Origin: Cyclobacterium sp. 1_MG-2023
Lineage (GTDB): Bacteria; Bacteroidota; Bacteroidia; Cytophagales; Cyclobacteriaceae
DNA length: 64,000 nucleotides
Direction: 5' to 3'
Assembly: GCF_030546805.1 (NCBI RefSeq)
Contig: NZ_JAUOPC010000006.1
Span: forward strand, 1-64,000
Under the pieces are notes generated by a model that saw nothing but the letters and a program-made list of their open reading frames with translations, did no database searches and was not told the origin of the DNA. Shown here piece after piece: positions 34,274 through 43,727 of the stretch (its first letter is position 1; each line of letters begins with the position of its first letter). A program made the translations under genes and the position numbers.

Positions 34274-34521
34274 TCAGGTCTTTACTTCATGGGAAGACCT
34301 ATTGAATTCTTGATAATTCATAAGCCAAGGATATAACATTCCACCTACTGGGAAAATAAAATCAATTTGTATTTGGTTGTCGCATATACTATATTTACGA
34401 CAACATTAAATAATTCTTTTAAAAAGGCTCGCATTTGCTACCCTTCAACTTATTGATGTAATTCATTTAACCTGGAGTGCACATTAGGGTTTCTCGAATT
34501 TATGGGAAAGGTCACAAGCTA

Positions 34522-34597
34522 AAAACAGCAACCAAATGACTGATTTTGAAATGATTTCAGCACTTTAAAGAAGGTCAATCACCTATTTAGGGTTAAA
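34522..34597. repeat. Dispersed non-coding repeat, copy 2
   Basis: This is the counterpart of 24189-24267 in the 418-bp gene-free gap 34274-34691. It begins AAAACAGCAACCAAATGAC, runs to GATTTCAGCAC and continues to CTATTTAGGGTTAAA. The rest of the gap is AT-rich with nothing I can assign. Confidence 0.6.
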
Positions 34598-34691
34598 GGG
34601 AATAGGCATCACCTTTTGGAAAAGCATTGCATATAAAAGTTTTAAACAGATAATCCTTACCCAATTGTAGAACAAAAAGAAAATAAAAGCC

Positions 34692-35132
34692 ATGCGAAAT
34701 AGGGGCACGAAATATTGGATAATTGTGGCATCAAAAGACCACGTAAAAAACGGAGTCGCTGATGGAATTGCTCAAGCCTGTCACGGAAAATCAGGGCCAT
34801 TAATCAAAATGAATAAGGGGGATTTTGTAATTTATTATTCCGGAAAGCAAAATTATAAGAAACCGGAAAAATGCCAGGAATTTACAGCTATTGGAGAAGT
34901 CAAAGACCAGGAAGTATATTCATTTCAAATGACTGAGTATTTTTGTCCATTTAGGAGAAAAATTACATTTTTTGAGAGTAGAGACATTCCAATTTCATCA
35001 TTAATCGACAATTTAGCATTTATTCAAAACAAGAAATACTGGGGATACCGGTTTAGATACGGTTTCCTTGAAATCAACAAGCAGGACTTCGACTTAATTG
35101 CAAATCAAATGCTAATAAAAAGTTATGCCTAA
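34692..35132 (+). CDS. EVE-domain protein, 146 aa
   Basis: An EVE (PUA-like) domain, the fold used to read modified bases in DNA or RNA. Seen: KYWIIVASKDHVKNGVADGI at the start, the DFVIYYSG strand that forms part of the pocket, and a C-terminal KYWGYRFRYGFLEI. Length is right for a single-domain EVE protein. It overlaps the MarR regulator by 8 bp, so they are one transcript. Some EVE proteins act in modification-dependent defence, but no nuclease is nearby. Confidence 0.82.
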   Translation: MRNRGTKYWIIVASKDHVKNGVADGIAQACHGKSGPLIKMNKGDFVIYYSGKQNYKKPEKCQEFTAIGEVKDQEVYSFQMTEYFCPFRRKITFFESRDIPISSLIDNLAFIQNKKYWGYRFRYGFLEINKQDFDLIANQMLIKSYA

Positions 35133-35592
35133 AAAAATAGAATTTAAGTTTAAAAGCCCCAACGAAAGCCCTGGATACCTACTGGCAAACCTTACTTTAT
35201 TATGGCAACGGAAACAGAAAAAAACATTGGATCCTTTAAACCTGACCCATACACAATTTGTCTTATTGGCATCTTTGGGTTGGCTTTCAAGGGAAAATGA
35301 ACTTGTTACCCAAGTGGATATTGCCAATCAAGGCAATGCAGACAGGATGATGGTTTCTAAAGTTTTGAGAACACTTGAAAGCAAAAAGTTTATTCAAAGA
35401 CATGCACATCCAAATGACACCAGGGCCAAAATAATCAAGTTAACCGAGGAAGGAGCCACAGTGCTTCAGAAGGCTCTCACGGAAGTTGAGCATGCAGATT
35501 TAGATTTCTTTTCTGTTTTAGGAGATGAACTTGAATTCTTCAACAAAAACATGAGGGAATTGATGAGTAAGAACCAAAATACAAGCCATTGA
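35125..35592 (+). CDS. MarR-family transcriptional regulator, 155 aa
   Basis: A winged helix-turn-helix regulator: LTHTQFVLLASLGWLSREN, then VDIANQGNADRMMVSKVLRTLE as the recognition-helix region, and the wing FIQRHAHPNDTRAKIIKLTEEG. It forms dimers through the terminal helices. It is translationally coupled to the EVE gene. Its target cannot be told; the sulfatase gene starts 195 bp downstream. Confidence 0.9.
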   Translation: MPKKIEFKFKSPNESPGYLLANLTLLWQRKQKKTLDPLNLTHTQFVLLASLGWLSRENELVTQVDIANQGNADRMMVSKVLRTLESKKFIQRHAHPNDTRAKIIKLTEEGATVLQKALTEVEHADLDFFSVLGDELEFFNKNMRELMSKNQNTSH

Positions 35593-35787
35593 ATGTAATA
35601 GATAAACTAAATTGGCACTAGCGGAACTTTCCCAAAGTATGGAAAATTAAGCGACAAGTCCCTTTTGACGGTTCAGCATTTAGATTTATCTTCACCGTTT
35701 ATAATAAACCTGTCCAAAAACAACAGTGATCCCAACAAGACCAGATGGTATTTAAAACTGAGGTCGAATTCAAGAAAAAACTAACCT

Positions 35788-37320
35788 ATGAGAACTTTTT
35801 TTTACCTAACCATACTGTGTATGGTTTTTGGAAGTTGCAAAAATCAAGCAAGTCTCGAAGCTTCAGATCAACCAAATATTGTATTATTTTTTGTTGATGA
35901 TATGGGTTGGCAGGACACTTCAGTTCCTTTTTGGCACAAAAAAACCCCTTTCAATGAGCGCTACAATACCCCAAATATGGAAAAGTTGGCTTCGGAGGGA
36001 ATGATGTTTACCCAAGCTTATGCCACACCTGTTTGTTCTCCCACACGTATAAGCCTAATGACCGGTATGAATGCTGCTCGTCACCGTGTAACCAATTGGA
36101 CCCTACACAAGGACGCTCTACAACCTATGGAAACCAATCACAAAGCGTTGTCTTTTCCTGCCTGGAATGTAAATGGCATGAGTCCGGAACCTTTGGATCT
36201 GGCGGTATATGCAGACCCGCTACCATCCATGCTTCAGAAAGCAGGTTATTTCACCATTCATGCCGGAAAAGCACATTTTGGAGCCATTGATACTCCTGCC
36301 GAAAACCCTGAAGCCATCGGTTTTGATGTCAATATAGCCGGACATGCTGCCGGAGGTCCAGGTAGCTATTTGGGAGAAAACAATTTCAGTGCAAATTGGC
36401 GGGGAGGCAGTGCTGAATGGGATGTCCCGGGCCTTGAAAAATACCATGGGCAAGAAATCTTCTTAACAGAAGCGCTTACCCTTGAAGCCAAGGTTGCTAT
36501 GGATGTAGCCCTTAATAAAAACAAACCCTTTTTTATGTATATGTCGCACTATGCAGTGCATGCCCCTATAGAAAAAGACAAGCGTTATTATCAAAAATAC
36601 CTGGACAAAGGCCTTGATGAAAAGGAAGCCAGCTATGCCGCCCTTATAGAAGGCATGGACAAAAGCTTGGGAGACATCATGAAATATCTCGAAGAAAAAA
36701 GTTTGATGGATAACACCATCATCCTCTTCATGTCAGACAATGGTGGCCTTAGCGTTCATGGCAGAGGAGGAGAATCTCACACTCATAACAAACCCTTATC
36801 CAGTGGCAAAGGATCCATCCATGAAGGTGGCATCAGGGTTCCTATGATCGCAAAATGGCCCGGCGTAACAGTTCCCGGATCAAAAAATGACAATTACCTG
36901 ATCATTGAAGATTTTTATCCCAGTATATTGGAAATGGCGGGAGTAGAAGACAAAACCACCGTTCAGAAAGTTGATGGAAAAAGTTTCACAGGTTTGCTGA
37001 AAAACAATAGGCCGGGACAAGTTGAACAGCGGTCCTTATTCTGGCACTACCCCAATGAATGGGGGCCTAAGGGGCCCGGGATAGGCGCCTTCAGTGCCAT
37101 TCGAAAAGGGGATTTTAAGTTGATTTATTACCATATAGATGAAAGTTTTGAATTGTTTAATATCCGTGAAGACATTGGAGAGCAAAACAATCTGGCAGCC
37201 ACAAAACCGGAAAAAGTAAAAGAGTTGGCCAGTCTTTTGACTGCTCACCTTAAAGAAGTAGCGGCACAAATGCCCATTCATAAAGAAAGTGGCAACCCTG
37301 TAGCCTATCCCGGAGAGTAG
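35788..37320 (+). CDS. Sulfatase (formylglycine-type), lipoprotein, 510 aa
   Basis: A lipoprotein signal ends at VFGSC (Cys17). Metal ligands D37 and D38 lie in FVDDMGWQD. The sulfatase signature is VCSPTRISLMTG, with C83 as the residue converted to formylglycine. Other conserved parts are HAGKAHFG, the late MSDNGGL metal site and GKGSIHEGGIRVPMIAKWPG. It removes sulfate esters from a carbohydrate in the periplasm or at the surface, consistent with algal glycan use. Maturation needs an FGE or anSME; the FGE-fold protein at 62941 lacks the needed cysteines. Confidence 0.92.
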   Translation: MRTFFYLTILCMVFGSCKNQASLEASDQPNIVLFFVDDMGWQDTSVPFWHKKTPFNERYNTPNMEKLASEGMMFTQAYATPVCSPTRISLMTGMNAARHRVTNWTLHKDALQPMETNHKALSFPAWNVNGMSPEPLDLAVYADPLPSMLQKAGYFTIHAGKAHFGAIDTPAENPEAIGFDVNIAGHAAGGPGSYLGENNFSANWRGGSAEWDVPGLEKYHGQEIFLTEALTLEAKVAMDVALNKNKPFFMYMSHYAVHAPIEKDKRYYQKYLDKGLDEKEASYAALIEGMDKSLGDIMKYLEEKSLMDNTIILFMSDNGGLSVHGRGGESHTHNKPLSSGKGSIHEGGIRVPMIAKWPGVTVPGSKNDNYLIIEDFYPSILEMAGVEDKTTVQKVDGKSFTGLLKNNRPGQVEQRSLFWHYPNEWGPKGPGIGAFSAIRKGDFKLIYYHIDESFELFNIREDIGEQNNLAATKPEKVKELASLLTAHLKEVAAQMPIHKESGNPVAYPGE

Positions 37321-37336
37321 CCATTAGACACGAATA

Positions 37337-37843
37337 ATGACGGATATAACGTTTAGACAAATAGGAATAAAAGACCTATCACAGGTTTTAAAGTTACTGA
37401 AGGAAGCAGCCGAAAAAATTAACAGGATGCAGATTGACCATTGGCAATATTGGAAAAACCCTCCACAAGAAAAAGTGTCATGGGTTGAAGAGGGTATTAA
37501 AAATCGTGAATTCTTTTTCATCGATGACCGGGATAAAAACAGTATCGGTATGGTGAGAATGTTAAATGAAGACCTACTCTATTGGGGAAAGCAAAAAGAT
37601 AAATCCATCTATGTGCATTCGTTAATCGTTAAGGAAGCCTATAATGGAAAGGGAATTGGACAAAGAATCTTAGAAGAAATTGGACATAAAGCCAAAAAAG
37701 ATGATTGCCAATACTTGCGATTAGATTCAGATTCAAAAAACCCTAAGCTTTGCAAGTACTACGAAAAGCTAGGGTTTCAGAAAGTAGGAGTAAAAGACTT
37801 ACCCTTGTCTACCTACAATCTTTATGAAAGAAAAATACAATGA
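37337..37843 (+). CDS. GNAT-family N-acetyltransferase, 168 aa
   Basis: The acetyl-CoA binding core is VHSLIVKEAYNGKGIGQRILEEI (Q/RxxGxG/A motif as NGKGIG), followed by CQYLRLDSDSKNPKLCKYYEKLGFQKVG, the usual last strands and helix. It acetylates an amine or small molecule; the target is unknown. It follows the sulfatase by 16 bp and may share its transcript, though nothing links the functions. Confidence 0.88.
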   Translation: MTDITFRQIGIKDLSQVLKLLKEAAEKINRMQIDHWQYWKNPPQEKVSWVEEGIKNREFFFIDDRDKNSIGMVRMLNEDLLYWGKQKDKSIYVHSLIVKEAYNGKGIGQRILEEIGHKAKKDDCQYLRLDSDSKNPKLCKYYEKLGFQKVGVKDLPLSTYNLYERKIQ

Positions 37844-37996
37844 ACTAGTGATCAATTTGATAAAATACTTGAATGCACACCTATTGTATTCAATTGCCGG
37901 GGTCATTACTACCTACTTGTTTTTAAATTTTACATTAATATTTTCCTAAATCACCCTCATAAAACACGCTATACAAGCATATTAATCAATTTTTCA

Positions 37997-38027
37997 TTTG
38001 CCAATCTCAATATTTTTTATTACTTTG
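37997..38027 (+). promoter_or_regulatory. Promoter of the 38041-40152 gene pair
   Basis: TTTG (37997-38000), 19 bp, TTACTTTG (38020-38027): one mismatch to TTTG-N19-TAnnTTTG. The predicted transcript start lies about 8 nt before the GTG start codon, so the leader is very short. Confidence 0.55.
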
Positions 38028-38040
38028 AAGGAAGCTTTCT

Positions 38041-38778
38041 GTGAATCCTACCTCCCATGTCATGCTTCTCACAACCTACCATACAAACGATTTTTTCCGA
38101 ATTTCATGTTCCTGCCCATCTGTAATACAGCCGGGAGAAGACCTTGAGGTTGACTTACACATGACTGCTTTAAAAACGTGTAAGCTGAACAAAATAATTT
38201 GGAATCTTGAAGGGGTTGCTAATGGAGCAGCCCAAAATGATGAGGAACACTTGGCGATAAATATGGATGTACAGGAAGGAAAATCAGTTGACCGGAAAGT
38301 AATCTTTAATACCGAACTCGGGAAGGAGGGATTCGGGGAAATCCAAATGACGCTGCATTTTTCCATCGCCGGGGAGGCTGAAAATACTTTTCACTGGAAA
38401 TTTTGGGTGTCGGTATTTAAAAAAGTTACTGCGGATAATGAAAAGGCCTTGGACGATGACTTAAGAAAAAGGCTGGTCGATGTCGTTAATGCCAGAACAA
38501 GAAACGGACATATTTTTATGGCAGACCATGTTCGTTTTTTTTCCGAATTCCTCAACATTGAAGTACCTGATGAAATTGCCTCCATTATAAATGGGGAAAT
38601 GCTACTAGAAGAAGAAGGCTTACCAGTAAACGAAGAACTCTTCTATGCCATAACAATTGGTCAAACTCAATTTTACGGATTAGAAAAACTGGAACTGATC
38701 TATGAAGAAAATTGCACAGACAGTGATGAAATGTTCGATATGGATGATGCACGGGAAGTTCCGGCTAGCGTCATATAA
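38041..38778 (+). CDS. Hypothetical protein, 245 aa
   Basis: The start is GTG; an ATG at codon 8 is possible. No signal peptide is evident. The first 130 residues look like an immunoglobulin-like beta-sandwich (ISCSCPSVIQPGEDLEVDLHMTAL, KSVDRKVIFNTELGKEG, IQMTLHFSIAGEAENTFHWKF). The rest is helical and acidic, ending DEMFDMDDAREVPASVI. It comes just before the 442-aa gene (45 bp) under one promoter. I know no family for it; the pair looks functionally linked. Confidence 0.72.
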   Translation: MNPTSHVMLLTTYHTNDFFRISCSCPSVIQPGEDLEVDLHMTALKTCKLNKIIWNLEGVANGAAQNDEEHLAINMDVQEGKSVDRKVIFNTELGKEGFGEIQMTLHFSIAGEAENTFHWKFWVSVFKKVTADNEKALDDDLRKRLVDVVNARTRNGHIFMADHVRFFSEFLNIEVPDEIASIINGEMLLEEEGLPVNEELFYAITIGQTQFYGLEKLELIYEENCTDSDEMFDMDDAREVPASVI

Positions 38779-38823
38779 TAAATTCTAGAACAACGTTTAT
38801 TTTGGCTTTAAATACAAAATGGT

Positions 38824-40152
38824 ATGTCATGGGCAGCAGGTTTTTCGTTAGCGCTTGAAATTAATCAAACCATTATCAACCTTGTACTCGATAAATTCTT
38901 ACAAAATTTACAGGCGCAATTAACCTACCAGGCAAGGCTTGGGAGAATAGGTTCTTTTAAAGCATCAGTTAAGGATTTGGAGATATTGGATTTGGAAGAC
39001 CCGTTGCCATTGGGAGGGGTGTTGACAGATTTGCAGGCAAAGGCAGATTTTAAATTAAGACTATTTGGAATTCAGCTTGTCAATACGACCATGGCATTTA
39101 ACATCAACAATGTCGAACTCAATCTTTCAAGAACAGCCGCCGGCCAACCTAAAGGGATTGTCATTCAAATAGCCCATACACTTTCGATAAGAATCAGTTT
39201 TATTGGTGGAAATTTTCTTATCAATTGGATATTAAATGGAATCATTGCCCCACTGATTACTTTTGGTGTCTGGCTGGCATTTAAACTGATCCGCAATGTC
39301 GAGATTCCGGTTTGGGACCTGATAGATATTTTCGGTGTACTGGGACTGAGATTCGCTCCAAACAGTCCATTGCTGACAGCTCAGAAAACCGTTCCACCTT
39401 CATCAATACTCATGGCTTCAGACTTTAACCTTACAACACCGGCAATGGGTATTGGTCAGCAACTGAAACATTTCAATCCCCCAAACACGAGTATTGGTGC
39501 GGTTGTCAACGACAAGGTTATTAGCGCAGCTGTACAAATTGCATTTTCGAAGGGGTGGGTCCCCTCACGATTCCGTGTATCCGGTTGGAAAATCTACATC
39601 AATTCCATTCATGTTAAATTTGTTCAAGACAAGATCGTGGCCACAGGATCCTTAAAAGCCAAGCGTGGGAAATGCTGGTGTCGTGTAAAAGCCAAAATTT
39701 CCTTCTTGGCCGAAGTTACACCAAAAATAACCGGAGCACCTACTCAGCCTCAACTGAAATTTACTTATGATGCAGATGTCAATACACAGCTATCCACTTC
39801 CGGCATGCTCGTGGTTTTGGGTGTCATTATGTATGCTCCGATTTTTATGGCATTGACCATCTCCATGTCTTTCCTTATCAACATTGTACTGAATCAGTTT
39901 TTACCTTTTACTACCGGCTGGCAACAGAACGGAATGCAACTAAAAATCACTGCTAATGCTGTAAATTATGCAGGTTTCACTCCTCTATCTATGCAGTTTC
40001 CGCTGGAATTAAGTGGAAGCGGATCCTACGATCTTAGTAATTTTAGGCAATTTACACTTTCCGGAAATGGGCCACAATTTCAGGTACAATACACCAATGA
40101 AAGCCTCACAATTCAACCGGAGGAATTAAGACTTGCCATTGATTTACAGTAG
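38824..40152 (+). CDS. Hypothetical protein, possible TULIP-like lipid-binding fold, 442 aa
   Basis: A hydrophobic, amphipathic protein without a signal peptide. It seems to consist of two related halves of about 200 residues. Each has long beta-strands alternating with aliphatic helices (NQTIINLVLDKFLQNLQAQL, LQAKADFKLRLFGIQLVNTT; second half VISAAVQIAFSKGWVPSRF, MALTISMSFLINIVLNQFL). This resembles the tubular lipid-binding (BPI/SMP/P47) layout. The lack of a secretion signal and the 245-aa partner gene recall the two-gene OrfX/P47-type clusters, but I have no direct motif for this. Membrane insertion is the other possibility. Confidence 0.65.
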   Translation: MSWAAGFSLALEINQTIINLVLDKFLQNLQAQLTYQARLGRIGSFKASVKDLEILDLEDPLPLGGVLTDLQAKADFKLRLFGIQLVNTTMAFNINNVELNLSRTAAGQPKGIVIQIAHTLSIRISFIGGNFLINWILNGIIAPLITFGVWLAFKLIRNVEIPVWDLIDIFGVLGLRFAPNSPLLTAQKTVPPSSILMASDFNLTTPAMGIGQQLKHFNPPNTSIGAVVNDKVISAAVQIAFSKGWVPSRFRVSGWKIYINSIHVKFVQDKIVATGSLKAKRGKCWCRVKAKISFLAEVTPKITGAPTQPQLKFTYDADVNTQLSTSGMLVVLGVIMYAPIFMALTISMSFLINIVLNQFLPFTTGWQQNGMQLKITANAVNYAGFTPLSMQFPLELSGSGSYDLSNFRQFTLSGNGPQFQVQYTNESLTIQPEELRLAIDLQ

Positions 40153-40196
40153 CAATCTGTTTACTTCATTTAAAGAATGATTTTGATCCAAGGGGA

Positions 40197-40228
40197 TTTG
40201 AAATCTTATTGTTTTTATTTTTACATTG
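40197..40228 (+). promoter_or_regulatory. Possible promoter of the first esterase gene
   Basis: TTTG (40197-40200), 21 bp, TACATTG (40222-40228): close to the Bacteroidota consensus, with non-ideal spacing. The start codon is at 40282. Confidence 0.35.
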
Positions 40229-40281
40229 AGCTTTTAAAGGAAATTTAACTGTAATAACTAAAAATCAATCGACCCATATCC

Positions 40282-41187
40282 ATGAAGCAATTTGCGCTAA
40301 TCCTTTTTCTAATAATTTCTTCCAACTTGGAGGCCCAACAAATAATGGATTTATATCCTGAGAGTATTCCAAACAGTAAGCCTTATGCCATGAAGGAGGA
40401 GGTAATTGAAGACAAAGGTCGTATTGCCTGGTTAAAAAATGTTTCCAAACCTACCCTTACAAGTTATCATCCTAGTGAAAAAATAGCTACAGGGGCTGCG
40501 GTAATAATATGTCCGGGTGGTGGATACTCAGGCGAGAGTTACCTCCGCGAAGGAACCTTGATCGCTGAAACATTTGTAAAAAAGGGAATTGCTGCATTTA
40601 TTTTAAAATACCGTTTGCCCAGTAATTCAATTATGATTGACAAAGCTATTGGTCCTCTTCAGGATGCCCAGCAAGCAATTAAAACGGTAAGACAAAACGC
40701 CTCAACATGGAATATAGATCCGAGCAAAATTGGCATCATGGGCTTTTCGGCTGGAGGGCACTTAGCATCCACTGCCGGAACACATTTTGACAAGTCTTAT
40801 ATCCCAAATAAGTCACAAATAAGCTTAAGACCCGATTTTATGGTCCTTATCTATCCGGTCATCAGCATGACAGACGAAATAGGTCATTTAGGCTCAAGGC
40901 AAAATTTACTCGGCAAGTCTGCTTCAGAAAAACAAAAGCAACTGTTTTCTAATGAATTGCAGGTTAGCCCAAACACCCCACCCACTTGGATAACTCATAC
41001 CGGAGATGACAATGTGGTACCTGTAGAGAACAGTATCCGCTTCTACCAAGCACTAATTAAAAATGAAGTTCCCTCAGAAATGCATTTGTACCCAAAAGGC
41101 AATCATGGATTTGTTTTGAGTTTACCAACCGAAGAATGGATGCAACCGCTGTTTGACTGGATGAACAATAGTGGGATAAGTCACTGA
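40282..41187 (+). CDS. Secreted alpha/beta-hydrolase, carbohydrate-esterase-like (BD-FAE type), 301 aa
   Basis: The signal peptide is residues 1-18 (cut near LEAQQ). The oxyanion region is ICPGGGYSGESYLREG, the nucleophile elbow GFSAGGHLAS, the acid in HTGDDNVVP and the catalytic His in GNHGFVLS. This is the family of small esterases that remove acetyl or feruloyl groups from plant polysaccharides. Its paralogue at 46398 shares the same pattern (CPGGGYGI, GFSAGGHLAST). Together they flank the rhamnose genes, so they probably deacylate the same glycan. It has its own transcription unit. Confidence 0.88.
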   Translation: MKQFALILFLIISSNLEAQQIMDLYPESIPNSKPYAMKEEVIEDKGRIAWLKNVSKPTLTSYHPSEKIATGAAVIICPGGGYSGESYLREGTLIAETFVKKGIAAFILKYRLPSNSIMIDKAIGPLQDAQQAIKTVRQNASTWNIDPSKIGIMGFSAGGHLASTAGTHFDKSYIPNKSQISLRPDFMVLIYPVISMTDEIGHLGSRQNLLGKSASEKQKQLFSNELQVSPNTPPTWITHTGDDNVVPVENSIRFYQALIKNEVPSEMHLYPKGNHGFVLSLPTEEWMQPLFDWMNNSGISH

Positions 41188-41609
41188 AACAATCCATTCA
41201 ATCTCTTGACCCATTGATGAGCCAAGGGATGATTCATTCAAATTACCCAATTTTCATTGAATAGTGACCTCTTAAATTTTTGTGATTTTAGAAATATTCT
41301 TGCCTTATTTGTAATTAGGACGAATTTAAAAGTTGTGGTTTTCATTTTCATTCCTCCGGTATTGGGATTTTATTAAACCTTGTTAAATTTTAATAATCGA
41401 AAAACAATAATTTCTTATCATTGTCTGATTTTTAAGACATATTATCCGAAAAAATGGCTCATTCAAGAGGAAAAGTATAGTTTTTTGACAGATTAATGCT
41501 TTTGTAATGGGTAATTTGCCATTCAAACAGCATAGAACAGGACAGTTAAAATTTTTGAATAAGGTATATTCGCTAAAATATTAAAAAGGAATTCAAATTT
41601 ATTTAAAAT
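41188..41609. other. Gene-free region before the rhamnose operon
   Basis: 422 bp of AT-rich sequence. The one notable structure is a dyad TTATTAAA (41370-41377) with TTTAATAA (41389-41396), a candidate operator for the rhamnose operon. I could not find a convincing TTTG-N19-TAnnTTTG promoter. Confidence 0.35.
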
Positions 41610-43718
41610 ATGGCAATTACAAAAGACACTTTTAAGCACGTAGATTATCTATGGGATGATGAAAAAGCTAAGGCTTTAGGGGACGATCAAGTAGCCCTTT
41701 TGCTTTACCGTTCAAACATTTTAGGTGCAGACCTTAGGATCACCAATTATGGAGGAGGGAACACAAGCTGCAAGACCATAGAAAAGGACCCACTTACCAA
41801 AGAAGACACCGAGATAATGTGGATCAAGGGATCAGGTGGAGACATTGGAACTTTGAAAAGAAGTGGACTTGCAGGATTGTATATGGACAAGCTGCTAGCG
41901 CTAAAAAATGTCTATCGTGGGTTGGAGTTTGAAGATGAAATGGTGGCACTTTTTAACCACTGTATCTATGACTTGGACTCCAAAGCTCCTTCTATAGATA
42001 CTCCATTGCACGCTGTATTACCTTTCAAGCACATCGATCACCTTCACCCTGATGCTGCCATAGCCATTGCAGCAGCCAAGGATGGAGAAAAAATTACCCA
42101 AGAGTTATTCGAAGGACAAATTGCCTGGGTTCCTTGGCAAAGACCTGGCTTCGACCTTGCCCTTCAATTGGACAAAGCGCTTAAAGCCAATCCGGGAATC
42201 AGGGGAATTATGCTTGGAGGACACGGACTATTCACTTGGGGAGATACTGCCTATGAATGTTATATCAACAGCCTTGAAGTAATTGACAAAGCTTCCCAGT
42301 ACCTGGAAGACAATTATGGCAAAGATCGGCCTGTTTTCGGTGGACAAAAGGTTACTTCCCTTCCTGAAGAAGAAAGAAGAGAACAAGCCTCAATCATTGC
42401 CCCACATTTAAGAGGATTGGCCTCTAGTTACAATAGAATGGTAGGCCATTTTTCAGACGATGAAAGGGTTTTGGAATTTATTAATAGCAATGACCTGGAA
42501 AAACTAGCTCCTCTTGGAACCAGCTGCCCTGATCATTTCTTGAGAACAAAAATCAGACCTTTGGTATTGGAAATTGCTCCGGATACGGACCTGTCTGACA
42601 TGACTGAGGTTAAAGCTTACCTTGAAAAAGAATTTGAAGACTATAGACAATATTACACCAAATATTATGAAGACCACAAACGTGACAATAGTCCCGGCAT
42701 TAGGGATTCAAACCCTGTGGTTATCTTATGGCCTGGTGTAGGAATGTTCTCTTATGCCAAGAACAAACAAACGGCAAGGGTAGCAAGTGAGTTTTACACG
42801 AATGCTATCAATGTAATGAAAGGTGCTGAAGCTGTTTCTTCTTATGTTTCATTGCCTTTACAAGAGGCTTTCGACATTGAATATTGGTTATTGGAAGAAG
42901 CCAAGTTGCAAAGAATGCCTAAGGAGCAACCGCTTTCCAGAAAAGTAGCATTTGTAACCGGAGGAGCCGGAGGCATCGGAAAAGCAATTGCCGATAAACT
43001 TGCCAAAGAAGGTGCTTGTGTATTCATTACAGACATCAACAAAGACAACTTGGATACTGCCCTGGCTACCTATGGCAAGGACACCGGATCCGGAGCTGTA
43101 ATGGATGTGACCAAAATGGAGGACATAGAAAAAGCTTTGAAAGCTGCTTGTCTGAAATTCGGAGGTGTAGACATTATCGTCAATTGCGCAGGACTGGCCA
43201 TTTCTAAACCAATCGCACAAACTACAGAAAAGGATTGGGACATTCTTCAATCTGTGCTTGTAAAAGGTCAATTTGCCGTTTCTAAAGCAGCTGTTGCCAT
43301 TTTAAGGGCTCAGGATAAAGGAGGAGACATCGTCAATATTGCAAGTAAAAATGCTTTGGTTTCCGGACCTAATAATGTTGGTTACGGAACGGCAAAAGCC
43401 GCCCAAGTACACATGAGCAGATTGCTAGCTGCTGAACTGGGACCTGATAAAATCCGAGTGAATGTAGTCAATCCGGACGCTGTGATTGAAGGAAGTAAAA
43501 TCTGGGAAGGTGAATGGGCCAAAGGCAGAGCCAAGGCTTATGGAATCACTGTGGAAGAACTTCCTGCTTTCTATGCCAAGCGTACCATCATGAATGAAAT
43601 TATCTCAGTAGATGATATTGCCAATGGAGTTTTTGCCTTTGTTGGAGGTCATTTAAGCAAGAGTACCGGAAATATTTTAAACGTTGATGGAGGGGTAGCT
43701 GCTGCCTTTGTCAGATAA
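41610..43718 (+). CDS. rhaEW: Bifunctional rhamnulose-1-phosphate aldolase / lactaldehyde dehydrogenase, 702 aa
   Basis: This is a fusion protein. The N-terminal class II aldolase domain (about residues 20-280) has ITNYGGGNTSCKT, the metal-site His pair in HLHPDAAIA and IMLGGHGLFTWG. The C-terminal SDR domain (about 435-700) has VTGGAGGIGKAIA, NCAGLA, catalytic YGTAKAA and the end STGNILNVDGG. It splits L-rhamnulose-1-phosphate into dihydroxyacetone phosphate and L-lactaldehyde and oxidises the latter. Length matches the RhaEW type (about 690-700 aa). It is the first gene of the rhamnose operon, 9 bp before the isomerase. Confidence 0.92.
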   Translation: MAITKDTFKHVDYLWDDEKAKALGDDQVALLLYRSNILGADLRITNYGGGNTSCKTIEKDPLTKEDTEIMWIKGSGGDIGTLKRSGLAGLYMDKLLALKNVYRGLEFEDEMVALFNHCIYDLDSKAPSIDTPLHAVLPFKHIDHLHPDAAIAIAAAKDGEKITQELFEGQIAWVPWQRPGFDLALQLDKALKANPGIRGIMLGGHGLFTWGDTAYECYINSLEVIDKASQYLEDNYGKDRPVFGGQKVTSLPEEERREQASIIAPHLRGLASSYNRMVGHFSDDERVLEFINSNDLEKLAPLGTSCPDHFLRTKIRPLVLEIAPDTDLSDMTEVKAYLEKEFEDYRQYYTKYYEDHKRDNSPGIRDSNPVVILWPGVGMFSYAKNKQTARVASEFYTNAINVMKGAEAVSSYVSLPLQEAFDIEYWLLEEAKLQRMPKEQPLSRKVAFVTGGAGGIGKAIADKLAKEGACVFITDINKDNLDTALATYGKDTGSGAVMDVTKMEDIEKALKAACLKFGGVDIIVNCAGLAISKPIAQTTEKDWDILQSVLVKGQFAVSKAAVAILRAQDKGGDIVNIASKNALVSGPNNVGYGTAKAAQVHMSRLLAAELGPDKIRVNVVNPDAVIEGSKIWEGEWAKGRAKAYGITVEELPAFYAKRTIMNEIISVDDIANGVFAFVGGHLSKSTGNILNVDGGVAAAFVR

Positions 43719-43727
43719 TTTATTATC

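Noticed and set aside
41188-41609. Rhamnose regulator gene in the gap
   Set aside because: No open frame of convincing length or composition; only a small dyad at 41370-41396.
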